From: a virus
Virus record (IMG/VR): IMGVR_UViG_3300013115_000353
Location: 21,456 to 85,455 of that record
Length of the DNA: 64,000 nt
Strand: one strand, 5' to 3'
In this document: positions 35,481 to 44,582 of the stretch, piece after piece
Position numbering within the stretch: position 1 is the stretch's first letter
Layout of the letters: each line of letters starts with the position of its first letter
Notes under the pieces: generated by a model
The model's database searches: none
What the model was told of the DNA's origin: nothing
Seen by the model: only the letters and a program-made list of their open reading frames with translations
Translations under genes and position numbers: made by a program

Positions 35481-35937
35481 CTGTGCTCCCTAGTGCTCCT
35501 GCGCCTCTGGCGCTCATTGTAATTGGATATTCATATAATTCGCCATCTCTTCGCCTGATGGCTCTAAAGTGGACCACAGGCACCATCACAACTTGTGCGA
35601 TCTTTGTGCCTGCTTCGATAGTTTGTGTCGTGTTTCCTACATTATGAAGATTGATAAACACCTCTCCATCATAACCTGAATCAACAACACACGCCCCCAC
35701 CAGCAAGCTACGCTTAGCTGCTACGCTAGAACGATTCTTTACTTCCAACATATAACCATGCGGGACTCCGAATCGTAAACCAGTAGAGAGAATCTTACTC
35801 TGTCCTGGGGCAATAGACACTGCCTTGTGTAAGTCGCCGGGCGGGGGTGAGTACCGCACGTCCAACCCGGCATCCGATGGATTGGCGCGGGCTGGTTCGT
35901 TAGCGGTTGGGTGGACTAATGCGTATTCAAGCAGCAT
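35467..35937 (-). CDS. dut: dUTP pyrophosphatase (156 aa)
   Basis: All five trimeric dUTPase motifs are present: S-D-A-G-L-D (21-26), N-R-S-S-V-A (68-73), D-S-G-Y-D-G-E (86-92), G-T-K-I-A-Q (109-114), and a C-terminal A-R-G-A-G-A-L-G-S-T-D. It hydrolyses dUTP to dUMP, limiting uracil in DNA and feeding thymidylate synthesis. It overlaps the endonuclease gene by 14 bases and the upstream gene by 11. Confidence 0.95.
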   Translation of the reverse strand: MLLEYALVHPTANEPARANPSDAGLDVRYSPPPGDLHKAVSIAPGQSKILSTGLRFGVPHGYMLEVKNRSSVAAKRSLLVGACVVDSGYDGEVFINLHNVGNTTQTIEAGTKIAQVVMVPVVHFRAIRRRDGELYEYPITMSARGAGALGSTDEKS

Positions 35938-36190
35938 TGGTGTTCCTCTTCTTATTCAGAATAAGATTGTAAGCATCATAGAATTCATCGACGTTCAATT
36001 CGCTCTTCATAAAACGATATGCCTTTACGGCAGTGCGAATCTCATCGGTGGACAACCACCCGTTGTCACGAAACTCCTTGCGAAGTTCCCTCTTCTGCTC
36101 CTTGTATGGTTCCATCGCTTCTTCGATGGCGTTTAATGATCGAACATATTCCAAAATATAACGATCCTTGTCTGTGTTGTTTGTGGCCAT
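35927..36190 (-). CDS. Hypothetical helical protein (87 aa)
   Basis: ATG at 36190 has a strong AAGGAGG site and its own promoter (36213-36241). Two helices with R-S-L-N-A-I-E-E-A-M-E-P-Y-K-E-Q-K and W-L-S-T-D-E-I-R-T-A-V-K-A-Y give a shape reminiscent of GapR-like DNA-binding proteins, but the similarity is weak. First gene of the dut and R-M unit. Confidence 0.68.
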   Translation of the reverse strand: MATNNTDKDRYILEYVRSLNAIEEAMEPYKEQKRELRKEFRDNGWLSTDEIRTAVKAYRFMKSELNVDEFYDAYNLILNKKRNTNAA

Positions 36191-36212
36191 ATATGCCTCC
36201 TTTTGTATTATT

Positions 36213-36241
36213 AATATATCAGACTGAAGCGCCTGTGTCAA
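36213..36241 (-). promoter_or_regulatory. Promoter of the dut and R-M unit
   Basis: Minus strand: -35 TTGACA (36236-36241), 17-bp spacer, -10 TATATT (36213-36218). 23 bases separate the -10 box from the ATG at 36190. Confidence 0.82.
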
Positions 36242-36260
36242 GCTTTTTGTGAGGTTTTAT

Positions 36261-36953
36261 TTAAATTAACACTAATCCAAAAAGCTGATTCATAAAGCTT
36301 TTAATTACTTGATCTTTTTCATTGTCCGTCTCACACTCACCGAACAAATAATTGAACGTTCTCTTTTCATGGGCTACCTCTTGATAGAGTTTTTCGCTTT
36401 CCATCTTCATCCATCTTATTTGTTGTGCATAGTTCTTGGGGGTAGCAATATTATATCTGTCGGCATATTCCAACAGTACAAAATATTGTCTTTTCTCAAA
36501 TGCGGCATTAATCTTTTTAAAAGATCCTATCTTCTCATAATATTCTTTATGCGGGAGAGAGGCATCTATCTTATCGGGATGCAAGATCATTGCCAGTTTC
36601 TTATACAGCTTGGTAAACGCTTCACGAACTTCTAAATCATCCTGCGTACTTTGATATTCATTATCTAAGTTATCGTCGGTGTCCATGTAAATCGATAAAG
36701 AGCCCGTAACATCGGGAGGGGGCGCTTCAAAGGAAGATACATCTTTGACATTATAAACATCTTTGATTCTTTCACGATGTTCTTTATTGAGTTTTTTCAC
36801 ATCAATATCGTTCTTTGCACAATATTGGTGGTAATATATTTCAAAATCTGGGGCAGTCTCCTGATTTACTTCCTTAACCAGCTTAAGCTCCTCATGCAAA
36901 TATTTAAGAGTATGAATACTCCTCTTCCATTTAAGTTTATGCGCAACGCCCAC
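36261..36953 (-). CDS. J-domain (DnaJ-like) protein (230 aa)
   Basis: L-Y-K-K-L-A-M-I-L-H-P-D-K-I at about 117-130 is helix II plus the H-P-D loop of a J-domain. F-K-K-I-N-A-A-F-E after it is helix III. The N-terminal 110 residues are helical and acidic and replace the usual G/F region, and there is no zinc domain. It would stimulate host DnaK for a specific client, perhaps in replication or head assembly, and complements the phage GroEL and GroES. Neighbouring ClpP-like gene supports a proteostasis role. Confidence 0.82.
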   Translation of the reverse strand: MGVAHKLKWKRSIHTLKYLHEELKLVKEVNQETAPDFEIYYHQYCAKNDIDVKKLNKEHRERIKDVYNVKDVSSFEAPPPDVTGSLSIYMDTDDNLDNEYQSTQDDLEVREAFTKLYKKLAMILHPDKIDASLPHKEYYEKIGSFKKINAAFEKRQYFVLLEYADRYNIATPKNYAQQIRWMKMESEKLYQEVAHEKRTFNYLFGECETDNEKDQVIKSFMNQLFGLVLI

Positions 36954-36966
36954 ATTTTATTCCTCG

Positions 36967-37572
36967 TTATTTGAATTTAAATTCAACTTTTACGTTAATA
37001 TTTAGAGTAGGAACGTGTAAATGATTAACTAAATTATGACGCCTGCATTCGTGGGGCGCAAGATACCAGTCGGCATGCCCCCTCTGATGTATAATATCTA
37101 AAAAATGTTCTTCGGGCTTTCCGCAATTTTCTGCCATCATCAAAAAGATCTTTTTATTCAATCTTTCCGTTTCGGCGGCGTCTGATTTGATCTCTTCTAC
37201 TTTTCCGCCTACCATCGAACTAACATCGTGAATCATTACAGTGGCATCAGCATCCATATATCTTTTACCTTCGGCGCCAAAGCTTGCCAATACTGCGCCA
37301 CATGACATTGCTTTGCCTTGAATAATGGTGGCTACGGGGATTTTAGAATGTTTAATATCAGATATCATTGACATTAATGAATATACCTGCCCCCCATAAC
37401 TATCAATTATAATGGGTATAATTGGTTGTCCGGTATTCTGTGCCTTGCACATCTGTTTCGCAAACTCATTGGCGCTGCTTTCATCAAATTTTCTGACACG
37501 AATCACCACTGGCAAGTCTTCCACCAGTTCTTGATCTTTTATCAGTGGACTAAAGTATTTAATTATATTCAT
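36967..37572 (-). CDS. ClpP-like protease, second copy (201 aa)
   Basis: I-D-S-Y-G-G-Q-V-Y-S-L at 57-67, nucleophile Ser90 in K-A-M-S-C-G, His115 in M-I-H-D-V, and Asp168 in H-A-D-W-Y-L-A-P complete the triad, unlike the copy at 29437-30108. No long N-terminal extension. It may be a true peptidase; whether it pairs with host ClpX/A is unknown. It lies between dnaE and the J-domain gene. Confidence 0.87.
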   Translation of the reverse strand: MNIIKYFSPLIKDQELVEDLPVVIRVRKFDESSANEFAKQMCKAQNTGQPIIPIIIDSYGGQVYSLMSMISDIKHSKIPVATIIQGKAMSCGAVLASFGAEGKRYMDADATVMIHDVSSMVGGKVEEIKSDAAETERLNKKIFLMMAENCGKPEEHFLDIIHQRGHADWYLAPHECRRHNLVNHLHVPTLNINVKVEFKFK

Positions 37573-37597
37573 TGCGTGTCCCTCCTTAAATAATTAG

Positions 37598-40500
37598 TCA
37601 ACTCAATCTCTTAAATGTTTTCCCAATAGCGTAAGTTGAGAAGCCCCACTGTTCATCATATTTCAGCTTTGCCATATATGGTTTATTAAGCAAGATCCTA
37701 TCTTTCTCGGGCTTGATTCCCCAGCATCGAATTCTTGTCTGTTCGTTGTTGCTATCGATAACTTCAACAATCCAATAATCTTTACCGTTCTTAGTCTTCT
37801 TCGGAACAATCTTGCGGGGAATAAACCAACACACATTCAATAAACTATCGAATTCTGAAATCGGTGGAATATATTTGTCGCTCAATTTCTTCAGCATTTT
37901 GTCGTCTACCACCAGATTCAAGGGAAAAACTCCCGTAAGATCGGTTCTAAACTGAATAATTTCTTCCTCTGTGAAGTGTCCTTCCGGACGATAAAGTTCG
38001 ATATTATCTGCGAGCTTCTTTGTTGTCTTTGGCCGTTCCACAATACAGGCAGACCAAAAGTGTTTCATGCCCGTAAATCTGTCATCAATTAAACCCTCCA
38101 ACGCTCCTCCTCGACAAAGAGCATCCAACGATTTCTTGTTCAGTTTGCTGTATTTAACGCCTTCTTTGAACAAGAGATCCTCTGCGTTCTCAAATGGACG
38201 GTTGTTTAAAATCTGATCAATAGCTGACATCCCCAAGCCTTTGATAGAGGTAAGCGGTTGAATCAATGTCTTTCCATCAGCGCTAATCTCCCAGATAACA
38301 CCCGACTTATTGATGTCGAGCGGTTCGATCTCATACCCATACTTCTTCGCAACGTTAATTGCTTTTTCTTTTCTACTCTCTGGTTCTTTGTCCAAGAACG
38401 CAGCTAGCCACTCTACGGGATAATATGCAAATAGGAAAGCGCACTGATAAGACAACACACTATAGGAAACAGCATGAGACTTATTAAAACCGTAGCCTGA
38501 AAAGTATTCAAAGTTATTCCATAGAGTTTGCGCGCTATCCTTGCTAATTCCTTTTTCTTCGCATCCTGCGATGAACTTGTTATAAATCTTTCTCTTTGCT
38601 GCATTTCCTTTACCTGTTCCTTTCTTTGTTAAAAGCTTGCGTAGTTTATTTCCCTCGTCCAAAGACAGATCCTTGCCCAACGTGTGGGCAATCTTGGCGA
38701 TCTGTTCTTGGAAGATCAGGAAACCATATGTTTCCTCCGTAATCTCCCGTACCTCATCTGTAAGATAAGAGATACGATGTGGATGCTCTCGTGCCTCCAT
38801 AAAGTCATCGTGCACATTGGCAGCTAGTGGCCCTGGACGGAAGATGGAAGTAACAGCGGAGATATCAATAATGTTTCTCGGCTTCACTCTCTTACAGAAC
38901 TTCTGCGATCCTGGCTCTGTGAACTGAAAGATTCCAGCCCACTTGCCTGCGTGGAAAATGTCTTCATACACCTTCTGATCATCCAAGTCAATAACATCTG
39001 GATGGAGGTGATTATTATAATACGCCTTCACATCTTCAAACGTGGGCTCTGCGATGTCATGATGACGCTTCAAGATGTGACGAATACACTCCTCAATCAT
39101 CTTAAGCGTGGAGAGTCCCAAGATATCGAACTTAATGAACCCCATAGGCTCCAAGTGTCGAACGTTCTGCCCTTCGCTCCAAGGCGTCTGTCTCACGCCA
39201 CCAGAGTTAATCAGCGGCATGTAACGGTCTAGATTCTCCGCGACCACCACACCCCCAGCATGACGGGAGCAAGAGCGCACCTGTCCCACCAATGCTTCAA
39301 CGTGAGTCTTGATGTTCGGATATGTTCTCAAAAATTCCTGAAGGGATGAACTAAACTCCATAACCTCTTCCCACGTCGGAGCGTATACTCCGGACTTAAT
39401 ACCATGGCGACGTTTGGCTTCGGGTGTTGCCTCGTAGATCATCTTACCTGTTACGTTATTAACTTCGGTGTATGGAATACCATACAACTTGGAGATATCC
39501 TTAATGAGCGAGCGCAACTGCAGCGTGTTCCAATTCGAGATAGGAGCAACAGTATCTTCTCCCCACTCCTCAATCAGTGCCTCCTTCAGAGCCATCGGAT
39601 CCGCTACATCATAGTCGATATCCGGATAATCCGTTGCGTCTGCTCGTAAGAAACGAGAGAACAGCAGTCCATATTTAATAGGATCGATCTGAGTAATGTT
39701 CAGCGCATACGCCACCAATGAGCCTGCAGCTGATCCTCGTCCTGGGCTCGTGAGCATCGTGCCCAACGCACGATCAGAGATCGCCTTCATGGTAAGGAAG
39801 TACTTAGAAAACCCGCGATCATCGATGACCTTGAGTTCGTGCTTAAGGCGGTTGAGATATTCGTTATTATAAATGAATCCCAACTCCTTTAATCCGTCCA
39901 TCGAAAGCTTTACCAACGCGTTGGTGGCTGTCATGCCAGCTGGCACAACAAAATCCGGCAATCGAACTGTATTATCTGGAAGAAACGCTTCAATCCGATC
40001 ATGGGCAATTCGATGAGTTTCGGTAATTGAATTTAAAACTAACTCGTCATCGTAATCATAGTCCTTAGAATACTCCTTGTATGACTCCCACATCTGATCG
40101 CCGTTCTTAGGATACAGTTCGTATCCAATCTCCTCTACGCCGGCAGGAAGCTCATTTCCATCTGCCCAGTCTGGCGTACCCTTACCAAGCCAACCAAGAC
40201 GCTTGTAAAGCTCGCGATCCTTCCAAGCGTCAGGGTTGGGGTAATGGCTATCGGCTGTCGAAATCAGTCCAATGCCAAACTCTTGTGCAGTCTGAATAAT
40301 ATATTGATTCAGTTGATGTTGTTCCTTAATGTTGTTCCATTGAAGCTCTGCGTACCAGCGATCTCCAAAGATGTCTACCATGCGCTTACTTGTGTCGCGC
40401 ATTGCAGCTAGCACGGCTTCGTCGCCCTCTTCTCGGTTCTCCCAGAAGTTGCCGGCATACACACCACCCAGACAAGCAGATGCAGCAATGATGCCTTCTC

Positions 40501-41014
40501 CATACTTCTCCAACAATGCGTAATCCACGCGAGGGTACCGATAAAAATTCTCGGCTTTATAACTCTCGGAGATCAATTTAAAGAGGTTATTTAAGCCCGT
40601 CTGGTTCATCGCTAACAGGACTAAATGTCTACGCCTACGTAGGATGTCCTGTGTCTTTTTGCTGGCGCCCTCGTCCTCTACAGTGGCGCCTGACGCCTTG
40701 TCTGCTTTAAGACTTCGGGCTTTCTTCTTATCTTCCATGGCATTGGTGTACTCTTCTTTCCACTCTGCGATGGAAGGGATAAAATACGCCTCACAACCAA
40801 AGATAGGTTTGAAGTCTTTACCTTCCGCCTGCATCTTCTTGGCGTGTAACACCTGATACGCCAGCCCGTTCATGTTCCCATGATCAGTTAGCGCTAAGGC
40901 ATCACTGCCATTCTCATACGCGAAGTCCATATGCGCTTGTGGATACCCAATGGCATCAAAAATTGAACCCGCTACACTATGGGCATGTAGCCCAACAAAT
41001 TTAATATTTTTCAT
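37598..41014 (-). CDS. dnaE: DNA polymerase III alpha subunit, DnaE type (1138 aa)
   Basis: Family C polymerase. The PHP domain has intact metal ligands (H-A-H-S at 10-13, T-D-H-G-N at 43-47, T-A-D-S-H-Y at 253-258). The palm has P-G-R-G-S-A-A-G-S at 424-432 and catalytic Asp465/Asp467 in P-D-I-D-Y. A helix-hairpin-helix region follows near residue 870 and an OB-type region near the end. It copies the genome. No DnaQ-type proofreading gene is seen, so the intact PHP domain may proofread. A promoter at 41033-41061 lies just upstream, inside the preceding gene. Confidence 0.95.
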   Translation of the reverse strand: MKNIKFVGLHAHSVAGSIFDAIGYPQAHMDFAYENGSDALALTDHGNMNGLAYQVLHAKKMQAEGKDFKPIFGCEAYFIPSIAEWKEEYTNAMEDKKKARSLKADKASGATVEDEGASKKTQDILRRRRHLVLLAMNQTGLNNLFKLISESYKAENFYRYPRVDYALLEKYGEGIIAASACLGGVYAGNFWENREEGDEAVLAAMRDTSKRMVDIFGDRWYAELQWNNIKEQHQLNQYIIQTAQEFGIGLISTADSHYPNPDAWKDRELYKRLGWLGKGTPDWADGNELPAGVEEIGYELYPKNGDQMWESYKEYSKDYDYDDELVLNSITETHRIAHDRIEAFLPDNTVRLPDFVVPAGMTATNALVKLSMDGLKELGFIYNNEYLNRLKHELKVIDDRGFSKYFLTMKAISDRALGTMLTSPGRGSAAGSLVAYALNITQIDPIKYGLLFSRFLRADATDYPDIDYDVADPMALKEALIEEWGEDTVAPISNWNTLQLRSLIKDISKLYGIPYTEVNNVTGKMIYEATPEAKRRHGIKSGVYAPTWEEVMEFSSSLQEFLRTYPNIKTHVEALVGQVRSCSRHAGGVVVAENLDRYMPLINSGGVRQTPWSEGQNVRHLEPMGFIKFDILGLSTLKMIEECIRHILKRHHDIAEPTFEDVKAYYNNHLHPDVIDLDDQKVYEDIFHAGKWAGIFQFTEPGSQKFCKRVKPRNIIDISAVTSIFRPGPLAANVHDDFMEAREHPHRISYLTDEVREITEETYGFLIFQEQIAKIAHTLGKDLSLDEGNKLRKLLTKKGTGKGNAAKRKIYNKFIAGCEEKGISKDSAQTLWNNFEYFSGYGFNKSHAVSYSVLSYQCAFLFAYYPVEWLAAFLDKEPESRKEKAINVAKKYGYEIEPLDINKSGVIWEISADGKTLIQPLTSIKGLGMSAIDQILNNRPFENAEDLLFKEGVKYSKLNKKSLDALCRGGALEGLIDDRFTGMKHFWSACIVERPKTTKKLADNIELYRPEGHFTEEEIIQFRTDLTGVFPLNLVVDDKMLKKLSDKYIPPISEFDSLLNVCWFIPRKIVPKKTKNGKDYWIVEVIDSNNEQTRIRCWGIKPEKDRILLNKPYMAKLKYDEQWGFSTYAIGKTFKRLS

Positions 41015-41901
41015 TCCTTACCCTCATAAGCTATCTTACTATGTTTGTGTGTCTGTGTCAAGCCTTCTTCTGGCTTTTTTATAATATTTTTTGAACCTAA
41101 AAAGTCGCAGTATTCTCGCCACTTAGAGAGATCATAGAACCACTCCAATTCAAGGCGTGTTGCGTTCTTTTCCCCCACCTCACCGAACACATCTTTAAAA
41201 TCAAAATGCCGTGCTGACCATCGTTCTTCCAACGGTAGTTTCTCTGATGGCATTTCACCTGCCGGGGGGTTAACAAATGTCCTAGTTGTCTTTTTGTTTA
41301 CTGCAGTGCGGCAGGCTTTAAAATCATCTCCAAACATGGTGAAAGCAAGCGGCAAGTTGTCTTTTGCTGTCTTGCCATCGTGTGTTAGGAAAAAGTTTTC
41401 TTTCATACTGGAGATTTGGATCCTGTGCTCTCTCAAGTTATAAATGTCATACGCGGACATAGGGAAAGTAATATAATACTTATCAGGCAACAGCCACTTA
41501 GATATTTTATATGCCACCTTCCAAGCAGCAAGAATACCATATAATGCCCCCCACCCATACGAGTCGCGTCTATCACGATCCTTCGGATGGACAGGTACAT
41601 AATAAATAGGAATCTCTTTTCTCACACCTTGATAAAATTGAGTAAATTTTCGAGAATAATATACAGGATCATATACCCACTCTCCCACCCTCTTTCTGAC
41701 GATGGGCGCCAAATCATCGTTGGCAACAATCCAGATGGTTTGACATCCAGCGATGGCGCACTCGAATACTGCCTTTTGGATAGCTGTGTAGCCAGCATCC
41801 ACAGGCATCATGACGGCAGGAACATCCATATCGAAATCTGTCTTAAGGTTTGCCACTGGGATAATACCTGCCAAATGAGAATGGCGCGGAATAGTCGTCA
41901 A
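41011..41901 (-). CDS. Putative nucleotidyltransferase-like protein (296 aa)
   Basis: N terminus has G-I-I-P-V-A-N, then M-M-P-V-D-A-G-Y-T-A-I-Q-K and C-A-I-A-G-C-Q-T-I-W-I-V-A, the pattern of GT-A/MobA-like nucleotidyltransferases (G-x-x-P, allocated P-V, then A-G-x-x-x-I-x-I-V). The usual glycine-rich G-G-x-G-T-R loop is missing. The C-terminal part is basic. It could be a sugar-nucleotide enzyme or a degenerate relative. Overlaps both neighbours by 4 bases. Confidence 0.6.
   Translation of the reverse strand: MTTIPRHSHLAGIIPVANLKTDFDMDVPAVMMPVDAGYTAIQKAVFECAIAGCQTIWIVANDDLAPIVRKRVGEWVYDPVYYSRKFTQFYQGVRKEIPIYYVPVHPKDRDRRDSYGWGALYGILAAWKVAYKISKWLLPDKYYITFPMSAYDIYNLREHRIQISSMKENFFLTHDGKTAKDNLPLAFTMFGDDFKACRTAVNKKTTRTFVNPPAGEMPSEKLPLEERWSARHFDFKDVFGEVGEKNATRLELEWFYDLSKWREYCDFLGSKNIIKKPEEGLTQTHKHSKIAYEGKE
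41033..41061 (-). promoter_or_regulatory. Possible intragenic dnaE promoter
   Basis: Minus strand: TTGACA (41056-41061), 17-bp spacer, TAAGAT (41033-41038). It lies in the last codons of the preceding gene and 19 bases before the dnaE ATG. Confidence 0.6.
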
Positions 41902-42776
41902 AAATGCCTCAAAAATCTATCGTAGGCCATACTAGCCGAATGTAGATCTCTGAGTAGATCTTCTTCTTTAAGTTCTGGCATCTCGATAGAATTCTGCCTT
42001 TTCCACGACGGATCTTTCTCTTTGCGCTTTGTCCTTGTGATAGACGTTGTTCTAAATTTATAATATTTTGGTTTGCCATTTGGTCCGTACCCATTAAATA
42101 CTCCTTTCATACCTCGGGTTTCCATTTCGGAAATTAGTTTAAATCGCGCCATTGTTTCGGAAAAATCAAAATCGAGCAAATCTTCTTCCTTGATTCTCGA
42201 AACGACGCATGCATCCTTTACCGGGGTGTCTCCATCAATTCTGTCCGAAGGATAGAACCACACCTCGTTAACGAAGGGGTCTTCTAATTTGATGTAATCA
42301 ATGTCATGCTTCCCTCCTCGATTGAATGCTATCCAATCATAACATATATAATCTTGTTTCGCAAGTGTTTTTTCTTTCATTCCTGAACAATTTTGATCTC
42401 CGAAAAAATAGCAAGTTTCAAAATTTATTTGGGCAATTTTTGAGTACTCGTTTGAACATATAACTTTATTCTCGTGCAGTCTCATGCTTTTACATAAATT
42501 AGAAAAAGGAACTTTTCCATCGAGTGACAAGAAGAAAAGAAGACGTTCCCACAACTTTTCCTTGGGTATCCCAAAAGTCAAAATCTCGCCAAATGCTTGG
42601 AAAAAATTTTCAGCGTTTTCGAGTTTTAGAAAAGAAAAATCTAAATCAGGCTGGAAGTGATCAAATCTAAAGGGACGTTCTTCGTGGGAAAAAATCAAGG
42701 GCGCACGATTGTTAAAAGCAAAGAGTACTGCCCGTAAACTACTCCCAATAACTATTTTATCATATTCAAATATCAT
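41898..42776 (-). CDS. Hypothetical protein with Rossmann-like start (292 aa)
   Basis: Opens F-E-Y-D-K-I-V-I-G-S-S-L-R-A-V-L-F-A-F, resembling the beta-alpha-beta start of a dinucleotide-binding fold, though without the full G-x-G-x-x-G. Rich in aromatics (F-Y-P-S-D-R, Y-K-F-R). The C terminus is basic and helical. No catalytic motif seen; the overlap with neighbours places it in the dnaE unit. Confidence 0.6.
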   Translation of the reverse strand: MIFEYDKIVIGSSLRAVLFAFNNRAPLIFSHEERPFRFDHFQPDLDFSFLKLENAENFFQAFGEILTFGIPKEKLWERLLFFLSLDGKVPFSNLCKSMRLHENKVICSNEYSKIAQINFETCYFFGDQNCSGMKEKTLAKQDYICYDWIAFNRGGKHDIDYIKLEDPFVNEVWFYPSDRIDGDTPVKDACVVSRIKEEDLLDFDFSETMARFKLISEMETRGMKGVFNGYGPNGKPKYYKFRTTSITRTKRKEKDPSWKRQNSIEMPELKEEDLLRDLHSASMAYDRFLRHF

Positions 42777-43102
42777 TAGAATGAAATTGATTCACCGCAC
42801 CCGCACGATCTCTGAGCTAAAGGAACATTAAATACTAATCCAGACTTCAGCAACTCTTCTTTGTAGTCGATCTCCATCCCATTCAATAGTATATAAGACT
42901 TCTTGGGGATACAGATCCTAACGTCATCAAATTCAAATATTTTATCGGAATCATTTGGCGCCTCAATAAATTCATAATTATACATAAACCCCGAACACCC
43001 TCCGCTTTGAACACTCACTTTCAAATAATGCTCAGGCGTTTGACGTTTCCTAAGAAGAGAACTCACCTTCTTTTTTGCGGCTTCAGTGATTGTTATAGGC
43101 AT
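42776..43102 (-). CDS. HesB/IscA-type iron-sulfur carrier (108 aa)
   Basis: A-type Fe-S protein with the three conserved cysteines: Cys36 in G-G-C-S-G-F and Cys100/Cys102 in S-C-G-C-G-E-S. I-T-E-A-A-K-K-K-V at the start is typical. It delivers clusters to apo-enzymes and would act as an auxiliary metabolic gene during infection. The TAA overlaps the ATG of the next gene by one base. Confidence 0.92.
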   Translation of the reverse strand: MPITITEAAKKKVSSLLRKRQTPEHYLKVSVQSGGCSGFMYNYEFIEAPNDSDKIFEFDDVRICIPKKSYILLNGMEIDYKEELLKSGLVFNVPLAQRSCGCGESISF

Positions 43103-43107
43103 TTTCT

Positions 43108-43647
43108 TTATATTCCTTTTTTTTCCATACCACCATTACTATACCCACCCTTTTCCCATTGGGGGTGCATGATATGCATACTCTGTGGATAGTGCTTCCA
43201 CCCCAGAGCGTGGCCCAATTCATGTTCCAAAACTCTGGGTCGGTTCACATCTTTTTGTCTAATAAAAATTTTTGATTTCACAATGTGTCCTGTTGTTATG
43301 TTTACCGATGTGCGAGTTACAGCAAGTAAATCTTCAGGCAAATCTTGGGTACCTCCAGTTATTATTATTCCATTTCCATAGTTTACGCCGAAGCATTCTG
43401 GAGAATCGTAATCATAAAGAACATCATGAAATTCATAGCCTACATTTCTCCAATATGCTATAGCTATTTGTACTCTCGTTCGAGAAATATTTAACTCTTT
43501 ACAAATCTTCACAAGGGGAGGAAGTTTCCAGGTACCTGTTTGCCTAGGCTTCCCCACAGCAAACACCTCAGAAGGGTTAATGGCACAATAATGTAAGGGA
43601 TAAGTGGTTGTATTCAAGCATCCCGCAAATAGGAGTATAAACAACAT
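43108..43647 (-). CDS. Zinc metalloprotease lipoprotein, metzincin-like (179 aa)
   Basis: Lipobox at residues 7-10 (L-F-A-G-C) predicts a lipid-anchored, exported protein. The zinc site is H-E-L-G-H-A-L-G-W-K-H at 142-152 (H142, E143, H146, H152), followed by S-M-H-I-M-H-P containing the Met-turn. This is the matrixin/astacin-like metzincin signature. Located between endolysin and HesB genes; it may cleave envelope proteins during lysis or alter the host surface against superinfection. Confidence 0.85.
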   Translation of the reverse strand: MLFILLFAGCLNTTTYPLHYCAINPSEVFAVGKPRQTGTWKLPPLVKICKELNISRTRVQIAIAYWRNVGYEFHDVLYDYDSPECFGVNYGNGIIITGGTQDLPEDLLAVTRTSVNITTGHIVKSKIFIRQKDVNRPRVLEHELGHALGWKHYPQSMHIMHPQWEKGGYSNGGMEKKGI

Positions 43648-43659
43648 ATTAATACATAG

Positions 43660-44568
43660 TTATTCTTCGTCGTTCTTTACCTCGTCCAACAATGCCACAA
43701 TGTCTAGCCCGGCACAATCAATCTTACGCTTGCTAACATGATAATGACTTACAAATCCTGTAAACTTTCCATAGGGAACATCTTGTTCATATTTTGTAGA
43801 AATCTTGCCGAACTGACTCTTCGGAGCCTCATAGGGTATCTCGGTAGCAGCATGAATGGCTTTCCATAAAGCCTTGAGGGCTTCAATTTGAACTGGATAA
43901 AATCCCAGAAAGGGATCCAATTTAGTTCCGTGTACCCAGGCGCCATCTATAATAGGACGCTCGCCATGACCCCGTTTGACATATGTATCTTGATATTTTA
44001 AATAATAAGCGTTAGATATTTCAACGCCCACTGACGCCCGATTGGCGCGAGAAGATCCCGCATGAAATGCAGCGTGTTGCATATCTAATGTCTGATAAAT
44101 AGTGCCGTCATTATCAATCATGAAATGAACTGAAATCCCTCTCTTATCTAACACTCTAGCGCAAGAAGCTGCCGACAAACATACGTCCCAATGATTTACA
44201 AAGTACCGTATGTTGCGCTTCGGGCGACCGGTGTAGTCATAGTAGGATCCTTTCTCTGCTTTGTGTCCTTCTCCTTCCGACCATAATACCATCTTCTCCC
44301 AGTCAATGGGAAAATATGAACCGTTGTAAACAATATAATTAGAGTATTTCACGTTGGGCGGCTTATGATCATCAACGTCTGCCTGTCTTTCTGTCCATAG
44401 ACGACGAAAAGTCATGGGCCCACAAAGCCCGTCCGGAGTTAGTTCTCTATTCCGTTGCCATTTTTTGATAGCTCTAACGAGTTTATCGTCAAAGTACTTT
44501 TCCCCAAACCATGAGGGTTCCCATCCAAGCTTTTTGGCAGAAGCTTCATTGTAAAAATCTTTGTCCAT
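43660..44568 (-). CDS. Endolysin: N-acetylmuramoyl-L-alanine amidase (302 aa)
   Basis: The N-terminal peptidoglycan-binding domain (about 25-58, with V-R-A-I-K-K-W-Q-R-N and D-G-L-C-G-P-M-T) precedes an Amidase_2 domain. The latter has N-H-W-D at 125-128, V-H-F-M-I-D-N-D-G-T-I-Y, H-A-A-F-H-A-G-S-S and G-V-E-I-S-N. S-H-Y-H-V-S-K-R-K-I-D-C near 273 supplies the other zinc ligands. No signal peptide, so a holin is needed. It cuts the bond between muramic acid and L-alanine. Confidence 0.92.
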   Translation of the reverse strand: MDKDFYNEASAKKLGWEPSWFGEKYFDDKLVRAIKKWQRNRELTPDGLCGPMTFRRLWTERQADVDDHKPPNVKYSNYIVYNGSYFPIDWEKMVLWSEGEGHKAEKGSYYDYTGRPKRNIRYFVNHWDVCLSAASCARVLDKRGISVHFMIDNDGTIYQTLDMQHAAFHAGSSRANRASVGVEISNAYYLKYQDTYVKRGHGERPIIDGAWVHGTKLDPFLGFYPVQIEALKALWKAIHAATEIPYEAPKSQFGKISTKYEQDVPYGKFTGFVSHYHVSKRKIDCAGLDIVALLDEVKNDEE

Positions 44569-44582
44569 TCATTGTATGTCCT

